From positions 1 to 34,895 of the forward strand of contig CALZHP010000026.1 of NCBI GenBank assembly GCA_945787325.1: a DNA stretch of 34,895 nucleotides, written 5' to 3'. A model generated the notes under the pieces. That model was not told the origin of the DNA. It ran no database searches and saw only the letters and a list, made by a program, of their open reading frames with translations. Below are positions 25,491 to 33,374 of the stretch, piece by piece. Source of the stretch: an uncultured Desulfobulbaceae bacterium (GTDB lineage Bacteria; Desulfobacterota; Desulfobulbia; Desulfobulbales; BM004). The position numbers were made by a program, and so were the translations under genes. Positions within the stretch are counted from its first letter, which is position 1. Every line of letters begins with the position of its first letter.

Positions 25491-26609
25491 ATGAAGGTTA
25501 TGACCATAGTTGGAACCAGGCCGGAGATAATCAAACTCAGTCGTGTTGTTAATGAGCTGGATCAACATGTTGATCACTCTCTGGTACATACCGGCCAAAA
25601 TTATGATTATGAACTGAATGAGATATTTTTTAATGAACTCGACTTAAGAAAACCTGACCACTTCCTGAATGCTGCAAGTACTAATGCAGCACAAACTATT
25701 GGAAATGTGATTGCAAAGACCGACGAACTGCTTGAGAAAGAAAGTCCTGATGCTTTGCTGCTACTTGGTGATACAAACAGTTGTTTGGCAGCAATAGCAG
25801 CAAAAAGAAGAAAAATTCCCATTTTTCATATGGAAGCCGGAAATCGTTGTTTCGATCAACGTGTACCGGAAGAAATAAACAGAAAAATTATCGACCATAT
25901 CAGTGATATAAACCTTCCATATACTGAGCATGCCCGAAGGTATCTACATGCTGAAGGGATCCGTCCTGAGACAGTTATCAAAACCGGGTCACCCATGAAA
26001 GAAGTTCTAGACTTTTACAGCAGCAAGATTGTGGAGTCTAAAATACTGTCAGAACTGGATTTACATCCTGGCGAATATTTTGTAGTGAGCGCTCATAGAG
26101 AAGAAAACATTGATAGCACAATAAACTTTAACAACCTACTAGACTCACTGGATGCTATAGCATCAAAATATAATAAAGAAATCATATTCTCAACTCATCC
26201 GCGAACAAGGAAGAAAATTGAAGAACTCGGTGTTTCTAATGTCACTGAGTCGATTCGATTTTTAAAACCCCAAGGTTTATTTGACTATATTAAATTGCAA
26301 ACCAAAGCATTTTGTACAATTTCTGATAGCGGCACAATTACAGAAGAATCGTCAATCCTGAATTTTCCAGCAGTGACGATTCGTGAAGCGCATGAGCGTC
26401 CGGAAGGAATGGATGAAGGTACTTTAATCATGTGCGGCCTGAAACCCGAACATGTTTTACAAAGCATTGGGACAGTCACTTCTCAACTATCAAATACTTC
26501 ACTAAAAATTGCGGAAGATTATGATGTTGAAAATGTTTCAGTAAAAGTCGTTCGTATCATTATGAGCTATACTGATTATATAAACCGAAATGTGTGGAAG
26601 AAACATTAG
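25491..26609 (+). CDS. fnlC: FnlC/WbjD-like UDP-N-acetyl hexosamine 2-epimerase
   Basis: A 372-aa non-hydrolysing UDP-GlcNAc 2-epimerase homologue. VGTRPEIIKL (7-16), HTGQNYD (33-39), MEAGNRCFDQRVPEEINR (114-131), SAHREEN (200-206) and SDSGTITEESS (278-288) mark the active-site cleft. REAHERPEGMDEGTLI (298-313) is the variant seen in the FnlC/WbjD/CapG branch, which performs the last step of UDP-L-FucNAc synthesis; WecB has RDTTERPE there. I place the start at ATG 25491 (MKVMTIVGTR), because the open frame upstream to 25425 adds 22 residues foreign to the family. GGGGGAG lies about 12 bases upstream. Confidence 0.93.
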   Translation: MKVMTIVGTRPEIIKLSRVVNELDQHVDHSLVHTGQNYDYELNEIFFNELDLRKPDHFLNAASTNAAQTIGNVIAKTDELLEKESPDALLLLGDTNSCLAAIAAKRRKIPIFHMEAGNRCFDQRVPEEINRKIIDHISDINLPYTEHARRYLHAEGIRPETVIKTGSPMKEVLDFYSSKIVESKILSELDLHPGEYFVVSAHREENIDSTINFNNLLDSLDAIASKYNKEIIFSTHPRTRKKIEELGVSNVTESIRFLKPQGLFDYIKLQTKAFCTISDSGTITEESSILNFPAVTIREAHERPEGMDEGTLIMCGLKPEHVLQSIGTVTSQLSNTSLKIAEDYDVENVSVKVVRIIMSYTDYINRNVWKKH

Positions 26610-26652
26610 CACTTCAGTTTAATCATCGCATTTAATTCACTTCTAAATCAAA

Positions 26653-26665
26653 AGGTAGAAATATA
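26653..26665 (+). repeat. Translation-start repeat AGGTAGAAATATA, copy 2
   Basis: Identical to the 13 bases at 24339-24351. Here the string places AGG ten bases before the GTG start at 26666, and it supports that choice of start. Confidence 0.4.
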
Positions 26666-27661
26666 GTGAAACCCTCAGCTCTGGTAACTGGCGCAAACGG
26701 TTTTATTGGCCGTCATCTTTGCAGTTATCTTAAAGAACGGGGTGTAAAGGTGCGTGCCTTGGTGCGCTCTTTGCCGATACAAACATCGGGCAAGGATTCC
26801 GTTTGGGATGAAATTGTTGCTTGTAGGTTGGGTGATGAACCTATCGCTGAAGAAGTCGTGGATGGCATAGATACGATTTATCACCTAGCGGGAGTTGTAC
26901 ATGCGTTTCAGCCTGAAAAAGAAATGGAGCAAGCCTATTGGTCCGTCAACAGGGATGCTACTGAAGAACTACTTGTAAAGGCCTGTTCTGCTGAAGTGAA
27001 AAGTTTTGTTTATTTCAGCAGTGTTAAGGCAATGGCAGACCCCGGTGAGCAGTGTGTTGACGAAAGCTGGGAAGAGCTGCCAATTGATATATACGGACGC
27101 TCCAAGCGGGAAGCGGAAAACATTGTTCTGGGGGCTGGCTTAGATAACAACATTCATGTATGTAACCTCAGGCCGTCTTTGGTTTATGGGCCCGGAGTAA
27201 AAGGCAACATGCTCAAGATGGTTAAAGCCGTTAAGTCTGGTAGGTTCCCTCCACTGCCAGATGTTGGTAATCGTCGCAGCCTTGTGCATGTATACGATCT
27301 GATTATTGCGGCATGTCTTGCGGCAGAAAATCCTGATGCGAACGGCAAAACCTATATTGTTACTGACGGTCGGCTTTACTCTACACGACAAATGTATGAA
27401 TGGATCTGTATGCATACGGGTAAAAAGATCCCTGCGTGGAATATACCCTTGTCTGTTCTGAGAGGGCTTGCGTTTATCGGCGATTTAATGGGAAAGGTTA
27501 GGGGGGAAAGATTTATTATTGATAGTGAATCATCGAGCAAGCTGACAGGTTCCGCTTGTTATATTTCAGAAAAGATCGAGCAGGAATTAGGATTCAAACC
27601 ACAGCGAAACCTGCAAGACAGCATTGCGGAAATGGCACAAAGCCTGTCCGCGAGTGATTAG
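26666..27661 (+). CDS. WbpV/WreQ-like NAD-dependent sugar-nucleotide SDR
   Basis: A 331-aa extended SDR starting at GTG 26666. The nucleotide motif is GANGFIG (9-15), the catalytic serine region is FSSVKAM (117-123) and the catalytic pair is Y143/K147 (YGRSK). LRPSLVYGPGVKGN and the RRSLVHVYDL stretch are typical of WbpV/WbiG/WreQ-type proteins. Some members reduce UDP-4-keto-6-deoxy-GlcNAc to UDP-D-QuiNAc, others act as 4-epimerases. In Pseudomonas-like loci such a gene is followed by the initiating transferase WbpL, which is absent here. It is the last + strand gene, ending 24 bp from an oppositely oriented gene, with no terminator visible between them. Confidence 0.88.
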   Translation: MKPSALVTGANGFIGRHLCSYLKERGVKVRALVRSLPIQTSGKDSVWDEIVACRLGDEPIAEEVVDGIDTIYHLAGVVHAFQPEKEMEQAYWSVNRDATEELLVKACSAEVKSFVYFSSVKAMADPGEQCVDESWEELPIDIYGRSKREAENIVLGAGLDNNIHVCNLRPSLVYGPGVKGNMLKMVKAVKSGRFPPLPDVGNRRSLVHVYDLIIAACLAAENPDANGKTYIVTDGRLYSTRQMYEWICMHTGKKIPAWNIPLSVLRGLAFIGDLMGKVRGERFIIDSESSSKLTGSACYISEKIEQELGFKPQRNLQDSIAEMAQSLSASD

Positions 27662-27685
27662 CTAAGTTCAACCAGAAATCCGCTG

Positions 27686-28504
27686 TTATACCTTATCCAT
27701 CAGCAGGTCCTTAAGAACATTCATACCCGTACCAGTTTTCACTTTTCCTTTCATCTCGATCCAGGTGTTTGCCGCTTGGTTGCCTTGTTCTTTGAGAGCC
27801 TCAATATAAGGCCCGAATAGCGTTTCATACTCGTGAATGGACTTTCTAAGAATTAAATTAATACTGTTAATATCCTTATCATTAACTACAAGGTTTGCGC
27901 TGTTTGATAATGCTTCTAGATCATAAAGCGTGTTGAATTCTGGGCCGATCAGGGCATAAAATGTATACCGTCTTTTGGACATGGGCATAACCCGCATGTA
28001 TGCATGAAAGACGCTGTCATCAAGCTTTCCACCTTCATAGCCGCTGTGAAACACGACTGAAGAAAATTTAACAAACCGCATTTTGTCAATCGCATCAGAC
28101 ACCGACTCGGGAAATATTACTTTTACACCCCTTTCGGTGTATGCCTCTTCTATTTTTTCTTTTGCACTCTCATCATTTATAAGTACAAGTGCGGTAGGTA
28201 CATCACCTATTATTGTTTGTTCTTCGAATTTCCCTGTCTGCAGCCAGCCAAGATCAGGAGCCGTGGGCGGCTCCAGGGATGTTTCTCTCGCTTCTCCTCC
28301 AATAAAGGTCCCGTTCTTTATGGGCCTAGAAATGGCGTGAGCATAGGTTCCATCAGCTTTTAGTTCAATTGGTATCTGACAATTCGGGCAGCCAAGTTTC
28401 AGGAACTTCCCGTTCGCAAGCTTGGAAAGAGCAGATTGGACTTTATCAAGCTGTGCATCGTTCAAGGAAAGGGGTTTCTGACAGTGGGGACATTCTTTTA
28501 TCAT
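27686..28504 (-). CDS. Zinc-ribbon protein with degenerate receiver-like domain
   Basis: A 272-aa cytoplasmic protein. The N-terminus has a zinc ribbon with CxxC at C5/C8 and C39/C42. From about residue 104 an alternating pattern resembles a response-regulator receiver (strands ALVLIND, SSVVFHS, FYALIGP, NLVVNDKD). At the end of the third strand, where the phospho-accepting aspartate should be, it has H153. This points to a pseudo-receiver that cannot be phosphorylated in the normal way. It lies 79 bp downstream of the PilT-like gene on the same strand, so a role in pilus or motility control is conceivable. I cannot assign a function. Confidence 0.75.
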   Translation of the reverse strand: MIKECPHCQKPLSLNDAQLDKVQSALSKLANGKFLKLGCPNCQIPIELKADGTYAHAISRPIKNGTFIGGEARETSLEPPTAPDLGWLQTGKFEEQTIIGDVPTALVLINDESAKEKIEEAYTERGVKVIFPESVSDAIDKMRFVKFSSVVFHSGYEGGKLDDSVFHAYMRVMPMSKRRYTFYALIGPEFNTLYDLEALSNSANLVVNDKDINSINLILRKSIHEYETLFGPYIEALKEQGNQAANTWIEMKGKVKTGTGMNVLKDLLMDKV

Positions 28505-28583
28505 GATTAATATTCTCCCAATCGCTTCCAGTTAAGTGCGCTGTTGTGAATTGTAGATATTGTCGTGAAGCAATAATTAATTA

Positions 28584-29729
28584 CTACTTCATTTTCAATC
28601 CGGTAATTTCTGTTGTAGCTTCTCCTCGCATTGCTTTCAATTGGTCAAGTCCTCTACCAATGGCAGTCCTGCGAGTACAGTATCCTCGGGCTGATTCTTC
28701 GGAAACAAGACCCTGTTCGTACAGTTCAAGTATATGTTGATCAAAAGTCTGCATTCCGAGAGTCGAACCATCCTCAATGACGTCGTAGAATGTTTTATTG
28801 TCCGCTTCTCCATGGAGGATGAGTTCTCTTACCCGTAGATTCATGGCCATTATTTCCATGGCAGCTACTCGCCCACCACCTTCTTTAGGTAATAATCGCT
28901 GACAAACGACCCACTTGATAGTGTCAATAAGACGATTGCGAACCTGTGGTTGCTCTTCCTGCTCAAACATACCTAAAATACGGTTTATTGTCTGACCTGC
29001 ATCAACAGTGTGTAATGTGCTCAATACAAGGTGGCCGGTTTCAGCTGCGGTCAGCCCTATTTCCATAGTCTCCCGGTCTCGCATCTCACCGACAAGGATT
29101 ACCTTGGGGGCCTGGCGGAGCGCGGCACGTAATCCATTGGCAAACGTATCAAAATCGTTACCCAATTCACGCTGGTTGAAAGTAGACTTTATATGGGGGT
29201 GAACAAATTCCACAGGATCTTCCAGTGTTACGATATGATAAGGTTTTTCACCGTTTATTTTATTAAGGAGTGCTGCAAGTGTTGTTGATTTACCAGATCC
29301 GGTTGATCCAGTGACAAGAATAAAGCCGTTAAGTTCATGAGACATCTTACCGAATGCTGCCGGCAGGTGCAGACTAGTAATTGTAGGTATTTCTGTTTCA
29401 AGTTTTCTGAGGATGTTGCTCAGATTCCCCTTCTGTGAAAATATGTTAACCCTGAAACGTGCTTTTTTTCCCAGTGAGTATGAAAGGTCACAGGAGCCGG
29501 TTTCGACCAGGTCAGCGAGCATTCTTTTGTCACCACCGATCAAGTTGTGAGCAAAGACCTCGGTTTGAAAGGGCGTCAATTCTTTGATCTCGGCTTGTAA
29601 TGAAACCGGAACGAGTCGCCCGGCAGCTTCAACTTGTAATGGTCTGCCCACAGTTATATTGAGATCTGATACGTCGTCATAACTTTCAAGCATCGAGGTG
29701 ATCCAGTAATCTATTTCCGGTTGCTTCAT
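28584..29729 (-). CDS. PilT/PilU-like type IV pilus retraction ATPase
   Basis: A 381-aa hexameric secretion-type ATPase. It has a PAS-like N-terminal domain (residues 1-100, SDLNITVGRP at 21-30), Walker A GSTGSGKST (141-149), the Asp box around TLEDPVEF (168-175), Walker B VGEMRD (213-218) and the His box GHLVLSTLHT (232-241). PilT family members power pilus retraction. At 381 aa it is longer than typical PilT (about 345) and close to PilU length, with a short basic tail. AAGGAG five to six bases before the ATG is a strong ribosome-binding site. No other pilus genes lie in the window, so it is an isolated or accessory copy. Confidence 0.93.
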   Translation of the reverse strand: MKQPEIDYWITSMLESYDDVSDLNITVGRPLQVEAAGRLVPVSLQAEIKELTPFQTEVFAHNLIGGDKRMLADLVETGSCDLSYSLGKKARFRVNIFSQKGNLSNILRKLETEIPTITSLHLPAAFGKMSHELNGFILVTGSTGSGKSTTLAALLNKINGEKPYHIVTLEDPVEFVHPHIKSTFNQRELGNDFDTFANGLRAALRQAPKVILVGEMRDRETMEIGLTAAETGHLVLSTLHTVDAGQTINRILGMFEQEEQPQVRNRLIDTIKWVVCQRLLPKEGGGRVAAMEIMAMNLRVRELILHGEADNKTFYDVIEDGSTLGMQTFDQHILELYEQGLVSEESARGYCTRRTAIGRGLDQLKAMRGEATTEITGLKMK

Positions 29730-29893
29730 GGTAACTCCTTGGTGTTGGGTTCGCGATCAGATTGGATCCAAAAACAATGTGTGATCGGAACGGCTTGCCT
29801 TAAAGAAATGGCATTATTAAAATAACAATAAAATGAATACCATACTAATTAAGCGAAGAGGGTAATAAAATGCAACATTTTAGGACTACCTCG
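29730..29893 (-). other. 164-bp intergenic region upstream of the PilT-like gene
   Basis: An AT-rich stretch between mltA and the PilT-like gene (both - strand). It carries the strong AAGGAG ribosome-binding site of the latter. An imperfect inverted repeat (AGCGAAGAGGGTA near 29852 against TACCTCGCT near 29887) flanks a 20-base loop next to the mltA stop. It is too interrupted for a confident terminator call. A promoter for the PilT-like gene is probable here, but I cannot pin it down. Confidence 0.3.
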
Positions 29894-31039
29894 CTATTGT
29901 TTTTTTACAAGAAGAAATAATGAACCCGGCTGCCTCATCGATCCTGCGGCTGCTTGGGCATAGTCGCTATTACCCCAGAAAAAATCTATTCTCTTCGGCC
30001 CTTTGATGGCTGAGCCGCTGTCCTGCAGTAGTACAAAACGGGTCATGGGAACCCAGCCTGAAATTTCACCATCGCTGTTCATAACAGGTTTTTTGGATTT
30101 CAGCATACAAAGTCCTCCGGCAGGATAATAATCCAGGTCTGCTGCAACTGACCTGCCTGCGGTAAGTGGTTCTTCAAGGTATCCCTTCGGTCCGTTACCA
30201 TTCTCCCATTTAAAAAATATAAATGACTCATTGTGATGCAGGACTCTTGTTATATCTTCAGGGTTGTCGTTTAGGTATTTCAATATGAGGGGCATAGAGA
30301 CATCTTCAAGTGTCATCTTTCCTTCATCGACCAGCAACCTGCCAATGCTTCGATATGCTCTGCCATTGGAGCCGGCATAATGTATGCTTCTGGTTGTGCC
30401 ATCTTGCAAACGAATTTTTCCTGAGCCTTGAATGTGAAGAATAAAAGCATCCAGAGGGCTTGACAGGAAGGCAAGTTCCTGCCCAACCAGTAAATCCATA
30501 TTCTCAATTTGTGCTCTGGTCCAATATTTTTGTTTAACCGGTTTTTTAATGCCGGCTTTGATTTGCATAATTTTATGTTCTGCAAGTTCGGCAGGGAGTT
30601 TGTAAAGCGGATAAAGAAAAGGAGGTTTTTTTTCAAGGCTTCCTTCAAGCAATGGTTCATAATAGCCTGTAACAAGGATTTCATTGTTTTTTTCTGGTCT
30701 GCAGACCAGAAAGTTCTGAGATACTTTGCGGTGAAAAGTAATGGAATCTGGAGATTCTTTGGCGATAGTGAGAAAACTGTCAAGTGACTCTATCATAAAA
30801 GACGCGGTAAATGTTTTCCCACAAAAACTGAAAGTTTGTCCGGGTGCCGTTTTATTATAATAATTTATGCTCTGCTTTATTGCATTTTCAAGGGAAGAAA
30901 TAGGCGCATCATCATCAAAAACCGGCAGTTGCTGTAAAGATGGTTGTCTTAATGCTCCTGCAGCTACTGGAGATATATGTACTGTTAGAAATATCAGATA
31001 TGCAACTAATACAAGTGAAAAAAGAGTGCGGTCTGTCAT
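29894..31039 (-). CDS. mltA: MltA-type membrane-bound lytic murein transglycosylase
   Basis: A 381-aa periplasmic peptidoglycan lytic transglycosylase that cleaves the MurNAc-GlcNAc bond to form 1,6-anhydroMurNAc. A signal peptide (hydrophobic core LVLVAYLIFLTV, then SPVAAGA) lacks a lipobox cysteine, so unlike E. coli MltA it may not be a lipoprotein. MltA-domain landmarks are TGYYEP (124-129) and HIQGSGKI (202-209). The C-terminal 3D domain has QDSGSAIKGPKRIDFFWG (339-356) with conserved aspartates D340 and D352. It lies 11 bp downstream of mltB, so both hydrolases are probably co-expressed. Confidence 0.94.
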   Translation of the reverse strand: MTDRTLFSLVLVAYLIFLTVHISPVAAGALRQPSLQQLPVFDDDAPISSLENAIKQSINYYNKTAPGQTFSFCGKTFTASFMIESLDSFLTIAKESPDSITFHRKVSQNFLVCRPEKNNEILVTGYYEPLLEGSLEKKPPFLYPLYKLPAELAEHKIMQIKAGIKKPVKQKYWTRAQIENMDLLVGQELAFLSSPLDAFILHIQGSGKIRLQDGTTRSIHYAGSNGRAYRSIGRLLVDEGKMTLEDVSMPLILKYLNDNPEDITRVLHHNESFIFFKWENGNGPKGYLEEPLTAGRSVAADLDYYPAGGLCMLKSKKPVMNSDGEISGWVPMTRFVLLQDSGSAIKGPKRIDFFWGNSDYAQAAAGSMRQPGSLFLLVKKQ

Positions 31040-31050
31040 AAAATGATGTG

Positions 31051-32268
31051 CTATTTTTTATTCTCTAATTCTAATAGTTTCTGAAGAAGTATTGAGTTTG
31101 GGTATCCATCAGCAGGAAGGTTGTTTTGACGCTGATACTTTTTTATTGCTGTCCTTGTTTTTTTCCCTGCCAAGCCATCTGCAGGACCGGGATTATAGCC
31201 ATAGCCAGCGAGAATTCTCTGTATGGTTTTCACTTGTTCGAGACTGAGAGATTGTTCTTCAGCAGGGCGTTTGGAAATAAACGGGGTGCCACCTACAATA
31301 CGGTCAGCCAGGTGACCAACAGAAATAGCATATAGGTGGGAGCGGTTCCAGTTCATAATTGTACGATAATTGTTGTGCACGAGAAAAGCGGGTCCAGAGT
31401 ATCCCGATGGCAGGATAATTGATGCTGTTTCTTCAGAACCCTGTAAATCATCTCCGGAAATATAACGTATACCTAATGATTGCCAACGAGAAACTTTTTT
31501 TGATGTGTTTAAGCCGGCCATCTCATAGTTGAAATTTTCCGGTAGTTTTATTTCACTCCCCCAGGATTCTGATTTCTGCCACCCGGACTGTGATAAGAAG
31601 TTCGCAGCAGAAGCAAAAACATCCGGTAGTGTATGCCATATATCCCGCCGCCCGTCACCATTATGATCTATAGCAAAATTAATAAACGTTGTCGGCATGA
31701 ACTGCGGTTGCCCCATGGCACCCGCCCACGATCCCTTCATTTTATCCACACTGATGTGTCCCTCCTGCAGGATTTGCAGTGAGGCGAGCAATTGACCACG
31801 AAAAAATGTACTACGACGTGCATCATATGCAAGGGTTGCCAGGGCTCCGACTGTTGGAAAACTGCCCAGATAATCACCAAAATTAGTTTCAAGGCCCCAG
31901 AAAGCAACAAGGAATCTTGGTTGCACTCCATAAAGCCTTTCAACCTCTCTTAATAGATCTCCATGCTCGACAAGAAGTTGCCGCCCACGCATGATACGTT
32001 TTTCATTGACCCGGGTATCCAGATAATTCCAGAATGTTTGGGTGAATTCCGGTTGTTTTCTGTCTAGTTCAATGACACGAGGAATAGGATTTAAGCCAGT
32101 AAGTGCGGAGTTCAAGGTGTCTTGTGATATACCTTTTGACTGGGCTTCTATTCTGAGCTTTGTCAGCCAGTCTGAAAAACGGCCAGCTGCCTCTGAAGAG
32201 ACCGGGGTGAAAAAAATGCTCAGTAAAAGTGTAGTTGTAATATTGATAAAAATGGATCTTATATCCAA
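31051..32268 (-). CDS. mltB: MltB-type lytic murein transglycosylase with peptidoglycan-binding domain
   Basis: A 405-aa GH103 lytic transglycosylase. After a signal peptide (TTTLLLSIFFTPVSSEAAG), the catalytic domain shows the catalytic glutamate E127 in WGLETNFG (124-131) and GAMGQPQFMPTTF (183-195). An acidic EF-hand-like loop DHNGDGRRDIW (201-211) resembles the Ca-binding loop of Slt35. Residues about 342-402 form a PG_binding_1 domain (ILAGYGYNPGPADGLAGKKT), absent from E. coli MltB but common in other proteobacteria. No ATG fits the start: TTG at 32268, with GGAGG ten bases upstream and an in-frame stop further up, is the best start. Confidence 0.93.
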   Translation of the reverse strand: MDIRSIFINITTTLLLSIFFTPVSSEAAGRFSDWLTKLRIEAQSKGISQDTLNSALTGLNPIPRVIELDRKQPEFTQTFWNYLDTRVNEKRIMRGRQLLVEHGDLLREVERLYGVQPRFLVAFWGLETNFGDYLGSFPTVGALATLAYDARRSTFFRGQLLASLQILQEGHISVDKMKGSWAGAMGQPQFMPTTFINFAIDHNGDGRRDIWHTLPDVFASAANFLSQSGWQKSESWGSEIKLPENFNYEMAGLNTSKKVSRWQSLGIRYISGDDLQGSEETASIILPSGYSGPAFLVHNNYRTIMNWNRSHLYAISVGHLADRIVGGTPFISKRPAEEQSLSLEQVKTIQRILAGYGYNPGPADGLAGKKTRTAIKKYQRQNNLPADGYPNSILLQKLLELENKK

Positions 32269-32353
32269 GAGATTAAAGCCTCCAGTTAAAAATTAGTTTC
32301 ACTAACTGATTAAATTCTCATACAAATCAAAAAAAGATTAATCAATAATAATG

Positions 32354-33313
32354 CTAGGATGTGAATACTTCGATGAATGAGTTAACAAAAGCATCTAAAA
32401 GTTCGGCGGGAAGTGCATTGATTCCCGCTGCTGCAACTCTTCCACCACCAGTTGGAAAAGCCAGGCAAAGGGTGTCAGCTCCTTTCCTGTTATTTAGTGG
32501 TGCTCGCACACTGATTCTAAAGGATTTGTCATTGTTTTCAATGATAATTGTATGTGCAAGATCTGGTTTTTCTCTGGCTCTTTCATTGCTGAATACACCC
32601 GAGGCTCGTCTGGCCCATGGCTCTGATGGCAGAAAATATATCCTACCTGCTTTATTTTCTAGGTGAGGAGAGGTATTTCGTGCTTTTGTCATATCTTCTT
32701 CGAATCCTTCTCTCAACTGAGCAAGGACTTGCGAATTATTGTAAAAGTCAAAAGGATTTTCATAAGGATGCAGCGCATTGTAAAGATCCCGTGGATGAAA
32801 ATGAAGGTCGTTTATTGTCGCGCCATACCCGTTGTAATTAATAAGTTCCCCCAACTCCCGCAATTGATCAAGTTTACTGTTTGAAATAGAGATGGATTGA
32901 GCCGCATTTATAGCTGCATTATGAAGGTTGTCTCCAAAAGCGGCTGCTATTGCCCATGAACGATATCTGCCGTTGATGATGCGATCAACAATAAGTGAAG
33001 TACATATGTCTGAATTTGTGTCAATGTGCGCGTCAAGAAATGCCGAGTCTGGAATTTGTCCGGCGAAATGATGATCAATATAGAGGACCTGACAGTTGTT
33101 ATTCAAAAGTTTCAGTAAATGTTCCCGATTACTGTCCAGTGAGATATCAAGAACAGTAATGCTATCACCGGCTGAACAATCAATATTTCTCAGAAGATGG
33201 ATATCCCGTTTGACCCCAGTTATCAGTTGTGCGTCAGTACAGGAAGCATCAAGCCTGAGCTGATGTAAGGCGATAATACCGTCTGCATCGCCGTTAAAAA
33301 CATCGTAGTTCAT
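32354..33313 (-). CDS. DHH-family phosphoesterase-like protein
   Basis: A 319-aa DHH-superfamily protein. Metal-binding motifs are FNGDADGI (D9, D11), the aspartate of TVLDIS (D56) and the signature DHH at 80-82. A fourth acidic position is likely D128 in AFGDN. The C-terminus has GGGRVAAAGI (288-297), matching the DHHA1 GGGHxxAAG substrate loop except that the histidine is Arg292. I place the start at ATG 33313 with AAGAGA upstream; the frame extends to 33436 but that adds residues overlapping lptD. Members cleave oligonucleotides, pyrophosphate, c-di-AMP or other phosphoesters. The substrate here is unknown. Confidence 0.82.
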   Translation of the reverse strand: MNYDVFNGDADGIIALHQLRLDASCTDAQLITGVKRDIHLLRNIDCSAGDSITVLDISLDSNREHLLKLLNNNCQVLYIDHHFAGQIPDSAFLDAHIDTNSDICTSLIVDRIINGRYRSWAIAAAFGDNLHNAAINAAQSISISNSKLDQLRELGELINYNGYGATINDLHFHPRDLYNALHPYENPFDFYNNSQVLAQLREGFEEDMTKARNTSPHLENKAGRIYFLPSEPWARRASGVFSNERAREKPDLAHTIIIENNDKSFRISVRAPLNNRKGADTLCLAFPTGGGRVAAAGINALPAELLDAFVNSFIEVFTS

Positions 33314-33374
33314 TATGGTCAGTCTCTTTTCATTATTGTTAATCCACACTAAATATTGATGTGAAATAATTCTT

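Noticed and set aside
27662-27685. Bidirectional terminator expected between the converging genes
   Set aside because: The 24-bp gap has no inverted repeat or T run that I can see.
29852-29895. Imperfect inverted repeat after mltA, considered as a terminator
   Set aside because: Stem is broken by several bulges and no T run follows on the - strand.
30313-30783. 156-codon frame on the same strand as mltA in another phase
   Set aside because: Overlaps the MltA catalytic domain completely; its translation is low-complexity and unlike any family.
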